From Lachnospiraceae bacterium (lineage in GTDB: Bacteria > Bacillota > Clostridia > Lachnospirales > Lachnospiraceae), in the NCBI GenBank assembly GCA_017470935.1, contig JAFUXG010000059.1:62001-126000 (forward strand): 64,000 bases of DNA, written 5' to 3'. Under the pieces are notes generated by a model. The model made no database searches. It was not told the DNA's origin and saw only the letters and a program-made list of their open reading frames with translations. This document shows positions 23,791-32,647 of this stretch, piece by piece. Position numbers and translations under genes: made by a program. How positions within the stretch are numbered: the first letter of the stretch is position 1; every line of letters begins with the position of its first letter.

Positions 23791-26700
23791 TCAGTCCTGG
23801 ATCAATTCTCCAAGTGTAGTAAATAATCTTTCCGGTTCAACCGGCTTTGTAAGGTGAGCACTCATCCCTGCCTGCAGCGAGCGTTGCACATCCTCATCAA
23901 AGGCGTTAGCGGTCATGGCAATTATAGGCACATTTTTCGCATCCTCTCTATCTAACGCACGAATCTTCTCCGTTGCTCCAAGTCCGTCAAGCACTGGCAT
24001 ACGTACATCCATCAATATGGCGTCATATGTACCGGGTTCACTCTCTGCAAACATATCCACAGCAATCTGACCGTTCTCCGCATGATCAACTTCGATCTCC
24101 CTCATCTTAAGCAGCTCCTTCATAATCTCCGCATTGATGAGCATATCCTCCGCCAGCAGAATTTTTCTTCCTGTAAGCTCTGCCAGGGGTTTTTCCTCCT
24201 CAGCCGCCTGCTTATTAGCCATGGCGTTCTGGAAGGCCGATACAACATTGGATGCAAAAAGAGGCTTAGACATAAAGCTGTCTACACCGGCTTCGGTGGC
24301 TTCATCAATTATATCATCCCAGTTATATGCTGTCAGCACGATTACTGCGGATTCAGAACCAATGATCTTTCTAATCTCACGGGTAACCTCAACACCGTCC
24401 TGCTCCGGCATTTTCCAATCCACAAAAATCAGGTTATAATCCTGCCTGCGTGCCGCCTTTAACTGAATAATATCCAATGCTTCCTTACCGCTCTCAGCAA
24501 TGTCTGCCTCAATTCCAATCTCTCCCAGCACAATCTTTGCGTGTTCACATGCAACTTTATCGTCATCAATGACAAGAACCTTAAGCTCCTGCGGATTGAC
24601 ATCTCCCAAATGTCTGCTCTTTCTGCTGCTGTTACGAAGCGTTACATTGACAGTAAATGTAGAGCCTACGCCCTTTTCTGATTCAACAGCGATATTACCG
24701 TTCATCAGCTCCACTATATTCTTGGTAATTGCCATACCAAGCCCCGTACTTCCGTATTTGTTAGCTTTATTCTCATCCTCCTGGGAAAATGCCTCGAATA
24801 TCTTTGGCAGATACTCCTTATCCATACCGATACCGGTATCCTTCATAACAAAACGAAGTGTGGACTGTCCCTCGAACTGCGCCGTTCTCTCAACAGTAAA
24901 TGTTACTGTTCCCGGAGCAGGTGTGAATTTCACGGCATTGCCCAATATATTGATTATCACCTGCTTAAGCTTCATAGCATCACCAATATAGAAGTCATCC
25001 ACCGGTCCTTCTAAACGGCAGTTGTATGTAAGTCCTCTGTCCTGGCACTGGCTTCCCACCATGGTATTGATCTGCTCAAGCATTTCAGAAAACGAGAACT
25101 CTTCGTTTTTGATAGTCATACGCCCGCTTTCAATACGGCTCATATCAAGAATATCATTGATCAGCCCAAGAAGATGTCTCGCACTGCCACCTATCTTCTC
25201 AAGATGCTCTCTCGTACGCTCCGGCAGATCGGGATCATTTAACGCTATACTGTCCAGACCAATGATTGCATTCATCGGAGTCCTGATCTCATGACTCATA
25301 CTGCTTAGAAAAGCAGTCTTTGCCACATTCGCCTGATTGGCCGCTTCCAAAGCCGACTTTAACTGCTCATTTAATGTCATGTGCTCCTTCTGAATTTCGG
25401 TCGTATCACTCTTTAACAGAACATAAAATTCTGCCTCTGAATCAACTTTATAAAAATCAAACTGTTTATAATATGTTTCTCCGTCCATCTCAATCGAAAT
25501 ATTTACCACATACGGATCTTTTATTTCAATCTGCTCCTTCACGGTTTTTAATGACAGGGCATTGATCATCTCTGCCCTGCGTTCCTCGTCTCCGGAAAGC
25601 ACAGAATATACCTGATTATCCAGATAAGTCTGATAATTGCCACTGTTAGTGGTGGGGAATATACTTCCATGCTTAACCTTTGCAGCCTCGCCAATAGTCA
25701 CGCCGTATCTTCCATCAATCAGATATGCCACCATATCAAACTGTTCCGCAAGAATCTTATCCGTCAGGATCTCATTAACCTTCTCACTGTTATATTCCTG
25801 CTCCGTGATAAACGCCACAACATCACCTGTAAGGGGATGTCTGGTAATAGATGCGGATATATTAGCAAAGCAGGCTCTCCCATTCTCTCTCCTGGTGTAT
25901 AGTACTTGAGAAACATTGACATTTCCATCAAGATAACCGGATATCAGCTTATCCCTGTCAAAAAGCTTAAGAAACTGCTCTCTCTCTGACTTAATAGGAA
26001 AATGCTCTGCCCGCTTTCTCATGGAATCAGAATAGGAAAAACTCAACGAATCTGAAGAAAAAACATCCTTTCCCTTGATCTCTTCAAAGCTGTTTCTAGT
26101 GAGATTAACACGCAGATTCGTAAGTGTCTTATCATTCATCTGATAGAAGTTGTTACCCATACTTGAGTAGGTACTCCTAAGTCTCTCCTCATGCTCCTTC
26201 AGTGCTGTCACATCCGTGTATGTACAATAGACATAATGCACACCGAAATCATCAATAAAGCCATAGTGAACATTGCACCATATCTTATTCTTCTTTGCCG
26301 TAATCTTTTGAATAGTTAAAATACTGCTGCCGTCATAGGCTACCCGTCTTTCTAACATACTTCGAACCAAGGGTCTGTCATCCACATTAGTCATCTTGAA
26401 AAAACCTATACCCGATACAAGCTCCTTCGCCTCTGCAACGGAGCATTCCATCATCTCGGCAAATTCCTCCGATACAAATACAGTTTCCATTGTACCGTTA
26501 TCTTTTCTTTCCATTAACACAGCATTATTCTTCAGCTGCTGAATACGTCTCAAGAATTGTGCCTTTGCCTCGTTGGACGCATGATCAGTTATGTCAGTCA
26601 GATAGAACCCGCTGTACGGCTTAGGCAGTCCCTTGATCGGCTCAAAAAAAAGATGAAGGTTCACCATCGGCATATATGTAACAAAGGAATGGGGTTCCTC

Positions 26701-26946
26701 ATACAGGAACTTCTCCATCATCCGAAGTGAATACTCATCCATCAGGGTCGAGCCTCTAAGCATAGCCCCCAGATAATCTTCATTATGGTAAATCGCAAGC
26801 CAGTCTCTCGCAAATATATCACTGGCATACACTACACGGAAGTCCTTCAAACTCCCGTCCTCGTTCCACACCGGCTCATAGATGAAAGAACTTATCTCGT
26901 GTTTTTCGTATTGTGAAGTTTGAAATGTAACCAATGAGCCCGCCAT
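23791..26946 (-). CDS. Hybrid sensor histidine kinase with two receivers
   Basis: A 1051-residue soluble-looking kinase. The N-terminal half holds several PAS-like sensor units, with no clear membrane helix. The H-box is SSMSHEIRTPMNAIIGLD, the N-box NILGNAVKFTP and the G-boxes DTGIGMDKEYL and GSTGLGMAI. Two receiver domains follow: LVIDDD with phospho-site LIFVDWKMPEQDG, then LLAEDM with AILMDVRMPVLDG. The ATG at 26946 has TAAGGAGG. No histidine phosphotransfer domain is visible. It adjoins the degenerate GGDEF/EAL gene and may signal with it. Confidence 0.9.
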   Translation of the reverse strand: MAGSLVTFQTSQYEKHEISSFIYEPVWNEDGSLKDFRVVYASDIFARDWLAIYHNEDYLGAMLRGSTLMDEYSLRMMEKFLYEEPHSFVTYMPMVNLHLFFEPIKGLPKPYSGFYLTDITDHASNEAKAQFLRRIQQLKNNAVLMERKDNGTMETVFVSEEFAEMMECSVAEAKELVSGIGFFKMTNVDDRPLVRSMLERRVAYDGSSILTIQKITAKKNKIWCNVHYGFIDDFGVHYVYCTYTDVTALKEHEERLRSTYSSMGNNFYQMNDKTLTNLRVNLTRNSFEEIKGKDVFSSDSLSFSYSDSMRKRAEHFPIKSEREQFLKLFDRDKLISGYLDGNVNVSQVLYTRRENGRACFANISASITRHPLTGDVVAFITEQEYNSEKVNEILTDKILAEQFDMVAYLIDGRYGVTIGEAAKVKHGSIFPTTNSGNYQTYLDNQVYSVLSGDEERRAEMINALSLKTVKEQIEIKDPYVVNISIEMDGETYYKQFDFYKVDSEAEFYVLLKSDTTEIQKEHMTLNEQLKSALEAANQANVAKTAFLSSMSHEIRTPMNAIIGLDSIALNDPDLPERTREHLEKIGGSARHLLGLINDILDMSRIESGRMTIKNEEFSFSEMLEQINTMVGSQCQDRGLTYNCRLEGPVDDFYIGDAMKLKQVIINILGNAVKFTPAPGTVTFTVERTAQFEGQSTLRFVMKDTGIGMDKEYLPKIFEAFSQEDENKANKYGSTGLGMAITKNIVELMNGNIAVESEKGVGSTFTVNVTLRNSSRKSRHLGDVNPQELKVLVIDDDKVACEHAKIVLGEIGIEADIAESGKEALDIIQLKAARRQDYNLIFVDWKMPEQDGVEVTREIRKIIGSESAVIVLTAYNWDDIIDEATEAGVDSFMSKPLFASNVVSAFQNAMANKQAAEEEKPLAELTGRKILLAEDMLINAEIMKELLKMREIEVDHAENGQIAVDMFAESEPGTYDAILMDVRMPVLDGLGATEKIRALDREDAKNVPIIAMTANAFDEDVQRSLQAGMSAHLTKPVEPERLFTTLGELIQD

Positions 26947-27148
26947 AAGTTTCCTCCTTATCAATAGTATATTAACCAGTATTATAACATTATTCAACAA
27001 AATATGAAAGTACTAATGTACATATTATACAATAATCATTTCAATTATTAAATAAAATCAAGAGCATCAACATCAAGTGCTTACATAGAAAAAAATGTGG
27101 CAAGAATAATTATTCCTCAGCAAGGTCATTCATTAAATCATCAAGCAC

Positions 27149-27250
27149 TTAAGCATAAATCCCTATCTCCATCACCGTATCCGGTATGGTAATCTCCGTA
27201 AGCCCCGTACACTCCAAAAACACTTTCCGTCTTATTCTGCCATACATCAT
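27149..27250 (-). pseudogene. BspA-type leucine-rich repeat fragment
   Basis: A 33-codon frame behind GGGATAAGGA reads FLECTGLTEITIPDTVMEIG then IYA and stop. LTEITIPDxVxEIGxYAF is the repeat unit of BspA-like surface proteins. It is a single repeat, cut exactly where the next F-x-G-C would follow, so it is a relic. The rest of 26947-27332 shows no other gene. Confidence 0.6.
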
Positions 27251-27332
27251 TCCTTATCCCTCCATTCCGGTTATAAACATGTACAATCCTCCATTCTTCC
27301 CCACAATGAACATGTGATTACAAGTCTCCGCC

Positions 27333-27989
27333 TTACTCTTTCTTAATTGTGACATCCGGTTTCACTTTTCTAACCGCCTCAGTGAGCTGTTCAAGTCTGG
27401 AACCGCTGTCTATCTCCCCGTTCATCAGCACCTTTCCCATGTCATCCCGCCAGTCAATGAAGTATGCTGTCTTAATTCCTGTTCCCCTTGTCTTTGCATA
27501 GTGCAGTGATTTGACCTCGGAAAACCGGATAAATGTATATGTAACATTCCCGTTTACCTTGAACCTCTTTCCCAGAAAGTCTATGGTTGCAAAGACAGAG
27601 TCTCCCATATCATTAACTATCTCGAATACGGGCGCTTCGCTCATCTGCGCATCAAAGCTATGTACCTCCTCCGGTGTGAGCAGCAGTGCATCAAGATTAT
27701 CCCTAGTTCGTTTCGCAACATCTGTCTTTTTCCCCTTTCCTGTAAGCAGTGCCACAAAGAGCATAAGGATTACAAAGCCGATCACAAGAGGGAAAATAGC
27801 TGCTCTGCTCTCCGCACCGGAAGGATCTCCATTTGACATTAACATAAACAAAAGTGCGACAAACATGACAGGCAGTATGACGAATATAATCTTTTTACTG
27901 CCTGCCGACTCATTACGCTTTTCATTTACCTCCTGCTCATATCTTTTCAACCATACCGAACTCTCACTAGCCAATGTTTTATTACTCAT
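27333..27989 (-). CDS. Two-TM protein of a BlaI operon, unknown
   Basis: A 218-residue protein. About 33 hydrophilic residues precede two membrane helices (IIFVILPVMFVALLFMLM and AAIFPLVIGFVILMLFVALL). A cytoplasmic domain of about 130 residues follows, with a beta-rich look (YTFIRFSEVKSLHYAKTRG). Its family is not recognised. The ATG overlaps the stop of the truncated M56 gene by 4 bases, so it is the third gene of the BlaI-controlled unit. Confidence 0.7.
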   Translation of the reverse strand: MSNKTLASESSVWLKRYEQEVNEKRNESAGSKKIIFVILPVMFVALLFMLMSNGDPSGAESRAAIFPLVIGFVILMLFVALLTGKGKKTDVAKRTRDNLDALLLTPEEVHSFDAQMSEAPVFEIVNDMGDSVFATIDFLGKRFKVNGNVTYTFIRFSEVKSLHYAKTRGTGIKTAYFIDWRDDMGKVLMNGEIDSGSRLEQLTEAVRKVKPDVTIKKE

Positions 27990-28330
27990 AACTTCATATA
28001 TGCTGCAACCATGTCACAGCGCATCTCAAGACCGCGTTCCATATCCCTTTTCAACAGATAAACACATGGATTCCACCAATATAGCGCACATAGAAAATCG
28101 GCCACAAGTACCATCATATGATCTCTCTTTCTAAGATGCGCACACTCATGCCGGATGATATTACAAAGCTCCCGCTCACTGTATGCCTGTGTAGGAATCA
28201 GAGAATAGAATATCACCAAGATACTGCTCCAAAACAGGCATGAGAGAAACGCATACTCACTCATGTGCCTGTTACCCCTTAGCGTTTCATACAACATCGT
28301 AAAAATCCCATAATAATTCTTTCTCGGCAT
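27986..28330 (-). CDS. Truncated BlaR1-like M56 metalloprotease
   Basis: A 114-residue protein containing only the core of a BlaR1/MecR1 sensor. It has one membrane helix (AFLSCLFWSSILVIFYSLI), then AYSERELCNIIRHECAHLRK with the zinc motif HECAH, and CALYWWNPCVYLLKRDMERG with the conserved NP and E-x-x-x-D region. Family members are 300-600 residues, with several helices before this core. The join at LIPTQAYSERE looks like an internal deletion. AGGTG precedes the ATG. Activity is uncertain. Confidence 0.7.
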   Translation of the reverse strand: MPRKNYYGIFTMLYETLRGNRHMSEYAFLSCLFWSSILVIFYSLIPTQAYSERELCNIIRHECAHLRKRDHMMVLVADFLCALYWWNPCVYLLKRDMERGLEMRCDMVAAYMKL

Positions 28331-28333
28331 AAC

Positions 28334-28735
28334 CTACACCTCTTTGCACTTAATACGCTCAATCACCTCTTGAAGTTCTGCAATAAGTTCCTCATCCTTC
28401 GCCTCATCCGGTCTGTCATTTCTGTCATTTCCTATCATTGCCAGCGCAAGACTTCCAAGTGATGACGAATGGATACCGCTGTCTGCAAGGAGAATAGCTG
28501 CGTACTGCTCCCTTGTGATCACCGCCTCATACTTTCTTGCATAGACGGCGCCTGAGCGCTCCAGTGCAGCAACACCTATGTAGCCCTTGTCAAGCAACGA
28601 CTGCACCGCCTTGAATATTGAAACCTTACTTATCTTCTCCCCGGCAAAAAGCTCCTCTAAGTCAGTCACACTTAACGGATTGCCATCCTCCTGCTCCCAG
28701 ATTCTTTCCATGATACGGCGTTCCCGCTTATCCAT
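28334..28735 (-). CDS. BlaI/MecI-family repressor
   Basis: A 133-residue winged-helix repressor. The DNA-binding part is IMERIWEQEDGNPLSVTDLE, then KVSIFKAVQSLLDKGYIGVA; an acidic helical tail would dimerise. The ATG at 28735 follows AAGGAGATC; an upstream TTG is less likely. It has a strong promoter covered by a 20-bp dyad. With the M56 protein it forms the classical protease-repressor arrangement, though the protease is shortened here. Confidence 0.85.
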   Translation of the reverse strand: MDKRERRIMERIWEQEDGNPLSVTDLEELFAGEKISKVSIFKAVQSLLDKGYIGVAALERSGAVYARKYEAVITREQYAAILLADSGIHSSSLGSLALAMIGNDRNDRPDEAKDEELIAELQEVIERIKCKEV

Positions 28736-28831
28736 GATCTCCTTCTTCAAATCTAATATCTCCCTTCATACAGATAACGTGCTTTAGTGTGTATTAGCAG
28801 ATTGTTAAAATTACTATTATATATCATGTCG

Positions 28832-28880
28832 AATATACTATATAAAAAATATAATGTCAATATATTTTTTATATAGTATA
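28832..28880 (-). promoter_or_regulatory. blaI promoter inside a 20-bp dyad
   Basis: Minus strand TTGACA (28855-28860), 17 bases, TATATT (28832-28837). TATACTATATAAAAAATATA (28834-28853) is exactly repeated inverted at 28861-28880, 7 bases apart, so the repeat arms cover the spacer and flank the -35. It does not contain the classical TACAxxTGTA BlaI half-sites. Confidence 0.85.
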
Positions 28881-28963
28881 TAATATAAAGAAAAAGAGCT
28901 CCCATACAGGAACTCCCTTAATTATCCCACTCAAGAACAGGTCTTACTATGACAAATTTCTTT

Positions 28964-29152
28964 CTAATATTCATAATCATACCTCATGACCTCGCAATTC
29001 TTCACTCCAAATGACGAGAACTGCTTACTGTCTATATCCCGAAAATACGATTCCACAAGCCTTGCGATTCCATTGTGCACCACCCAAATACAGGTCTTCT
29101 CAACAGACTTTACCTTCTTGATATCATCAAGCAGATTGTATATGCTCTTGCT
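28964..29152 (-). pseudogene. Histidine phosphatase C-terminal remnant
   Basis: About 62 codons without a start: YNLLDDIKKVKSVEKTCIWV, then VHNGIARLVESYFRDI and SSFGVKNCEVMRYDYEY before the stop. V-x-H-N-G-x-x-R is the second catalytic histidine motif of phosphoglycerate-mutase-like phosphatases, and the ending is typical of a Lachnospiraceae subgroup. The N-terminal RHG part is absent. A weak hairpin with TTTTT follows near 28893-28918. Confidence 0.7.
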
Positions 29153-29176
29153 ATGATAATTTTTTCATCTGTTTCC

Positions 29177-30739
29177 TCACATAAGCGGTGCCAGTATCTT
29201 CATGATTCCGCCAAGTATCTTATAATACAATTTTTCCCTTCGTATCGTTTCCGGAGTTACCTCCTGGCAGCTTTCAAGCGTATGCTGAAAATCCTTTTCA
29301 ATATCCGCAATACACTCTGTCTTATAGAGATAGGTCGCACATTCAAAATGATGGTAAAGACTTCTGTAATCCAGATTGATAGTACCTACAACAGCCTTCA
29401 CATCATCACACACAAATACCTTGGCATGCACAAATCCCGGTGTATATTCATATATCTTCACACCGGATTTCACAAGCGATCTGTAATGGGTTTTTGCAAG
29501 GGCATAGGCCGCCTTCTTATCAGGGATTCCCGGAAGTATAAGCTTCACATCCACACCTCTTTGCGCTGCATATTTCAGTGCAGTCTCCATCTCATTATCC
29601 AGTATAAGATACGGTGTCATGATATGCACATAGTCTCCGGCACGGTACAGAATATCCATGTACACATTCTCGCCCACCTTGTCATCATCAAGAGGATGGT
29701 CGCAATACGGCATGACATATCCGTCACTTACAGAATGAGATACGGGCTTGATATATGCATCCCACTCAGGCTCCCTCTCGCTAATGTTCCACATCTGAAG
29801 GAACATAAGCGTGAAGCTTCTTACAGCCTCACCCTTAAGCATTACCGCCGTATCCTTCCAGTGTCCGAAACGCTCGACATGATTGATGTACTCATCTGCC
29901 AGATTCACTCCTCCGTTAAATGCCACCTTTCCGTCGATCACAAGTATCTTTCTGTGGTCACGGTAATTGTAATGGGTGGATATAAATGGTGTTATGGGTG
30001 AAAAGGGTTTGCATTTGATACCCATTTTCTCAAGCCTCTTCGGGTAGTCTGATGACAGGGTAGACATCTCACACATGCCGTCATACATGACACGGACATC
30101 CACACCTTGTGTAGCCTTATCTGCCAGTATCTTAAGAATACTTCCCCACATCAGCCCTTCGCCGATGATGAAATATTCCATGAAGATATATTCCTCAGCC
30201 TTCTTGAGCTCATCAAGCATGGCAGAGAATTTGTCCTCGCCCAATGGAAAAAATGATACCTCAGTATTCTCATATATCGGAAAGCATCCGCTGCGATTCA
30301 AATATCTGCATAGTGCTGCCGTACCCGACTCAACAAGCTCATCTCTTGATATTATATCCTCATTCTGAGTAAGCTTGCCTCTTGACTGTTCGATCAACTG
30401 CTCTGTACGTGCCTTCACCGCCCTATGACCTATTTCTCTTTGAGTGAAGTATAGCATTATGGTAGCCGGAACAGGTACAAGCATAATAAGATAAAGCCAT
30501 GTAAGCTTTGCCGTCGCATCCATGCTGCAGTTGAACAGATAGAACAGCATACCTATTGAAAATAAAGTCTGACCTATCGTGAACCATTTAAAATAATCTG
30601 CAAACCACAGATATACCGATAAGATAATCCCGATCTCAATAACAAGCAGCACGATGAATAGACCGATCCTGCTGAATACAAGACGCAAGAAGCCTTTCTT
30701 CTGCTTTGGAAGCAGTGTGATGATCTCATTGTTTTCCAT
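29177..30739 (-). CDS. cls: Cardiolipin synthase
   Basis: A 520-residue membrane phospholipase-D-family enzyme that condenses two phosphatidylglycerols into cardiolipin and glycerol. Two N-terminal helices (about residues 22-43 and 48-67) and a third hydrophobic segment precede the catalytic part. HKD motif 1 is NYRDHRKILVIDGKVAFNGG and motif 2 is FVHAKVFVCDDVKAVVGTIN. The ATG at 30739 follows AGGGG. The length is usual for the family. Confidence 0.92.
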   Translation of the reverse strand: MENNEIITLLPKQKKGFLRLVFSRIGLFIVLLVIEIGIILSVYLWFADYFKWFTIGQTLFSIGMLFYLFNCSMDATAKLTWLYLIMLVPVPATIMLYFTQREIGHRAVKARTEQLIEQSRGKLTQNEDIISRDELVESGTAALCRYLNRSGCFPIYENTEVSFFPLGEDKFSAMLDELKKAEEYIFMEYFIIGEGLMWGSILKILADKATQGVDVRVMYDGMCEMSTLSSDYPKRLEKMGIKCKPFSPITPFISTHYNYRDHRKILVIDGKVAFNGGVNLADEYINHVERFGHWKDTAVMLKGEAVRSFTLMFLQMWNISEREPEWDAYIKPVSHSVSDGYVMPYCDHPLDDDKVGENVYMDILYRAGDYVHIMTPYLILDNEMETALKYAAQRGVDVKLILPGIPDKKAAYALAKTHYRSLVKSGVKIYEYTPGFVHAKVFVCDDVKAVVGTINLDYRSLYHHFECATYLYKTECIADIEKDFQHTLESCQEVTPETIRREKLYYKILGGIMKILAPLM

Positions 30740-30922
30740 AATATATATCCCCTGTACTTTCTCCGTATTATTATATTGCGCATTTATCAACGCTTAGTAT
30801 AACACACAAAGATTCATTTTACCACAAGTGATGAAATGTTTGTCCGGCTAACCGTGTACCTATAGGAATATTATTTTGCTGAAAAGAAAGCTGTTTCTGA
30901 CTGTATGGCGTGTAACACCCTT

Positions 30923-32578
30923 TCATACCAGCCGATACACTATAGCCTCAAATGGCTTCAATTCAAGAATCCCGTCCCTGCGATTGACAGGGAAACCCAT
31001 ATTATGGAGCATCAATTCCGACTTACTTTCATCCAGCTTACATGGCAGCGATACTGCCTTTCCTATAAGATTGCATATCACTACCATCTTATCATTTCCA
31101 TTCGTCCTCACATATACAAGTACCTCCGAAATGCCGCCATAAAGGAATTGAATATCACCCTCTGCGATCACAGGATACTGCTTCCGAAATGATACCAGTT
31201 TCCTGTAATACTGCAAGACCGAATCAGAATCTTGAAGCTCCGCCTCCACATTAGCCTCCGGTTTATGACCGGGGATAGGTATCCACGGCGTACCCTCAGT
31301 AAAGCCTGCCCCATGTACTATATCATCGTTCCACTGCATCGGTGTACGGCTGTTATCCCTTGATCTTGCCGCCAATATGTCAAGTGCCTCCCGCTCAGAC
31401 TTTCCCTCACGGGTAAGTATCTTATAATAATTAAGACTCTCCACATCCCGGTATTGTGAAATATCATCATAATTCGCATTGGTCATCCCGAGCTCCTCAC
31501 CCTGATAAATGTAAGGTGTACCCCGCATAAGATGAATGCAGGTTGCCAGCATGGTCGCGGATTCCTTCCAGTACCTTCTGTCATCCCCAAGCCTTGACAC
31601 TATACGGGGCTGATCGTGGTTGCACCAGAAAAGAGCATTCCAGCCGCCGCCCAACAGCATTCCCTCCTGCCATTTCGTGAATATCTGCTTTAGCTTCATA
31701 TAATCAGGCTGTGCGAGTTCCCATTTATCTCCATGACCGTAATCCACCTTGAGATGATGGAAGCTGAAGCACATGGAAAGCTCCTTCTCCTTCGGTGATG
31801 AATAACGGATACAATGCTCTAAGGTTGTGGAGGACATCTCCCCCACTGTTATCATTTCATCTATTCCCGTATCCGCTACTAATTCCTTCAGGAATTCGTG
31901 GACATGCCGTCCGTCTGTGTAGAAGCGTCTACCGTCTCCCTCATGATCGTCCTCGAACTTATCAGGCTTTGATATCAGATTCACCACATCAAATCGAAAG
32001 CCCTTGATTCCCTTCTGCTTCCAGAACTTTATAACGGACTTCAATTCACTGCGGACCATGGGATTCTCCCAGTTGAGATCTGCCTGTGTCACATCGAACA
32101 GATGAAGATACCATTTCTTGAGTGTGGGTACATACTCCCATGCAGAACCGCCGAACTTGGATTTCCAGTTTGTTGGGGGAGTGTCCGGCTCCCCATCCTT
32201 AAAAATATAATAGTCCTGATAGGTAGTATCACCGGCAAGAGCACGCTTGAACCATTCATGTTCCGTCGATGTATGGTTAAATACCATGTCAAGCATGAGT
32301 CCAAGCCCCCTGGCATCACTCTCATTAATCAGCTCCTCCAAGTCCTCCATTGTTCCGAACATCGGCTCAATATTTCTGTAATCCGCAATATCATATCCGT
32401 TATCCCTCTGCGGCGATACAAAAAATGGTGTCAGCCACAGATAGTCCACTCCCAAGTCTTTAAGATAATCGAGCTTTGATGTGATTCCCTTTATGTCGCC
32501 GATGCCGTCTCCATTGCTGTCGCAGAATGATTTCGGATATATCTGATATATGACCTTATCACTGAATCTTTCTGACAT
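30923..32578 (-). CDS. treC: Trehalose-6-phosphate hydrolase / alpha-glucosidase (GH13)
   Basis: A 551-residue cytoplasmic glycoside hydrolase that splits trehalose-6-phosphate into glucose and glucose-6-phosphate. It starts with VIYQIYPKSFCDSNGDGIGD. The catalytic aspartate is in GFRFDVVN, the acid/base glutamate in ITVGEMSS and the transition-state aspartate in WCNHDQPR. It lies downstream of the trehalose PTS gene on the same strand (69-base gap), which favours TreC over a general oligo-1,6-glucosidase. Confidence 0.9.
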   Translation of the reverse strand: MSERFSDKVIYQIYPKSFCDSNGDGIGDIKGITSKLDYLKDLGVDYLWLTPFFVSPQRDNGYDIADYRNIEPMFGTMEDLEELINESDARGLGLMLDMVFNHTSTEHEWFKRALAGDTTYQDYYIFKDGEPDTPPTNWKSKFGGSAWEYVPTLKKWYLHLFDVTQADLNWENPMVRSELKSVIKFWKQKGIKGFRFDVVNLISKPDKFEDDHEGDGRRFYTDGRHVHEFLKELVADTGIDEMITVGEMSSTTLEHCIRYSSPKEKELSMCFSFHHLKVDYGHGDKWELAQPDYMKLKQIFTKWQEGMLLGGGWNALFWCNHDQPRIVSRLGDDRRYWKESATMLATCIHLMRGTPYIYQGEELGMTNANYDDISQYRDVESLNYYKILTREGKSEREALDILAARSRDNSRTPMQWNDDIVHGAGFTEGTPWIPIPGHKPEANVEAELQDSDSVLQYYRKLVSFRKQYPVIAEGDIQFLYGGISEVLVYVRTNGNDKMVVICNLIGKAVSLPCKLDESKSELMLHNMGFPVNRRDGILELKPFEAIVYRLV

Positions 32579-32647
32579 GATATCACCCTTTCTACTATTA
32601 TTCTTCAGGCTATTGCGAAACTTACTGCCTTATTACTTAAACTTCCC

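Noticed and set aside
24082..24991. Long plus-strand open frames inside the hybrid kinase
   Set aside because: They lie opposite a gene with clear domains, lack ribosome sites and have compositions typical of antisense shadows.
29075..30001. 308-codon plus-strand frame opposite cardiolipin synthase
   Set aside because: It is antisense to a well-conserved enzyme, rich in H, I, R and C, with no ribosome site or known fold.
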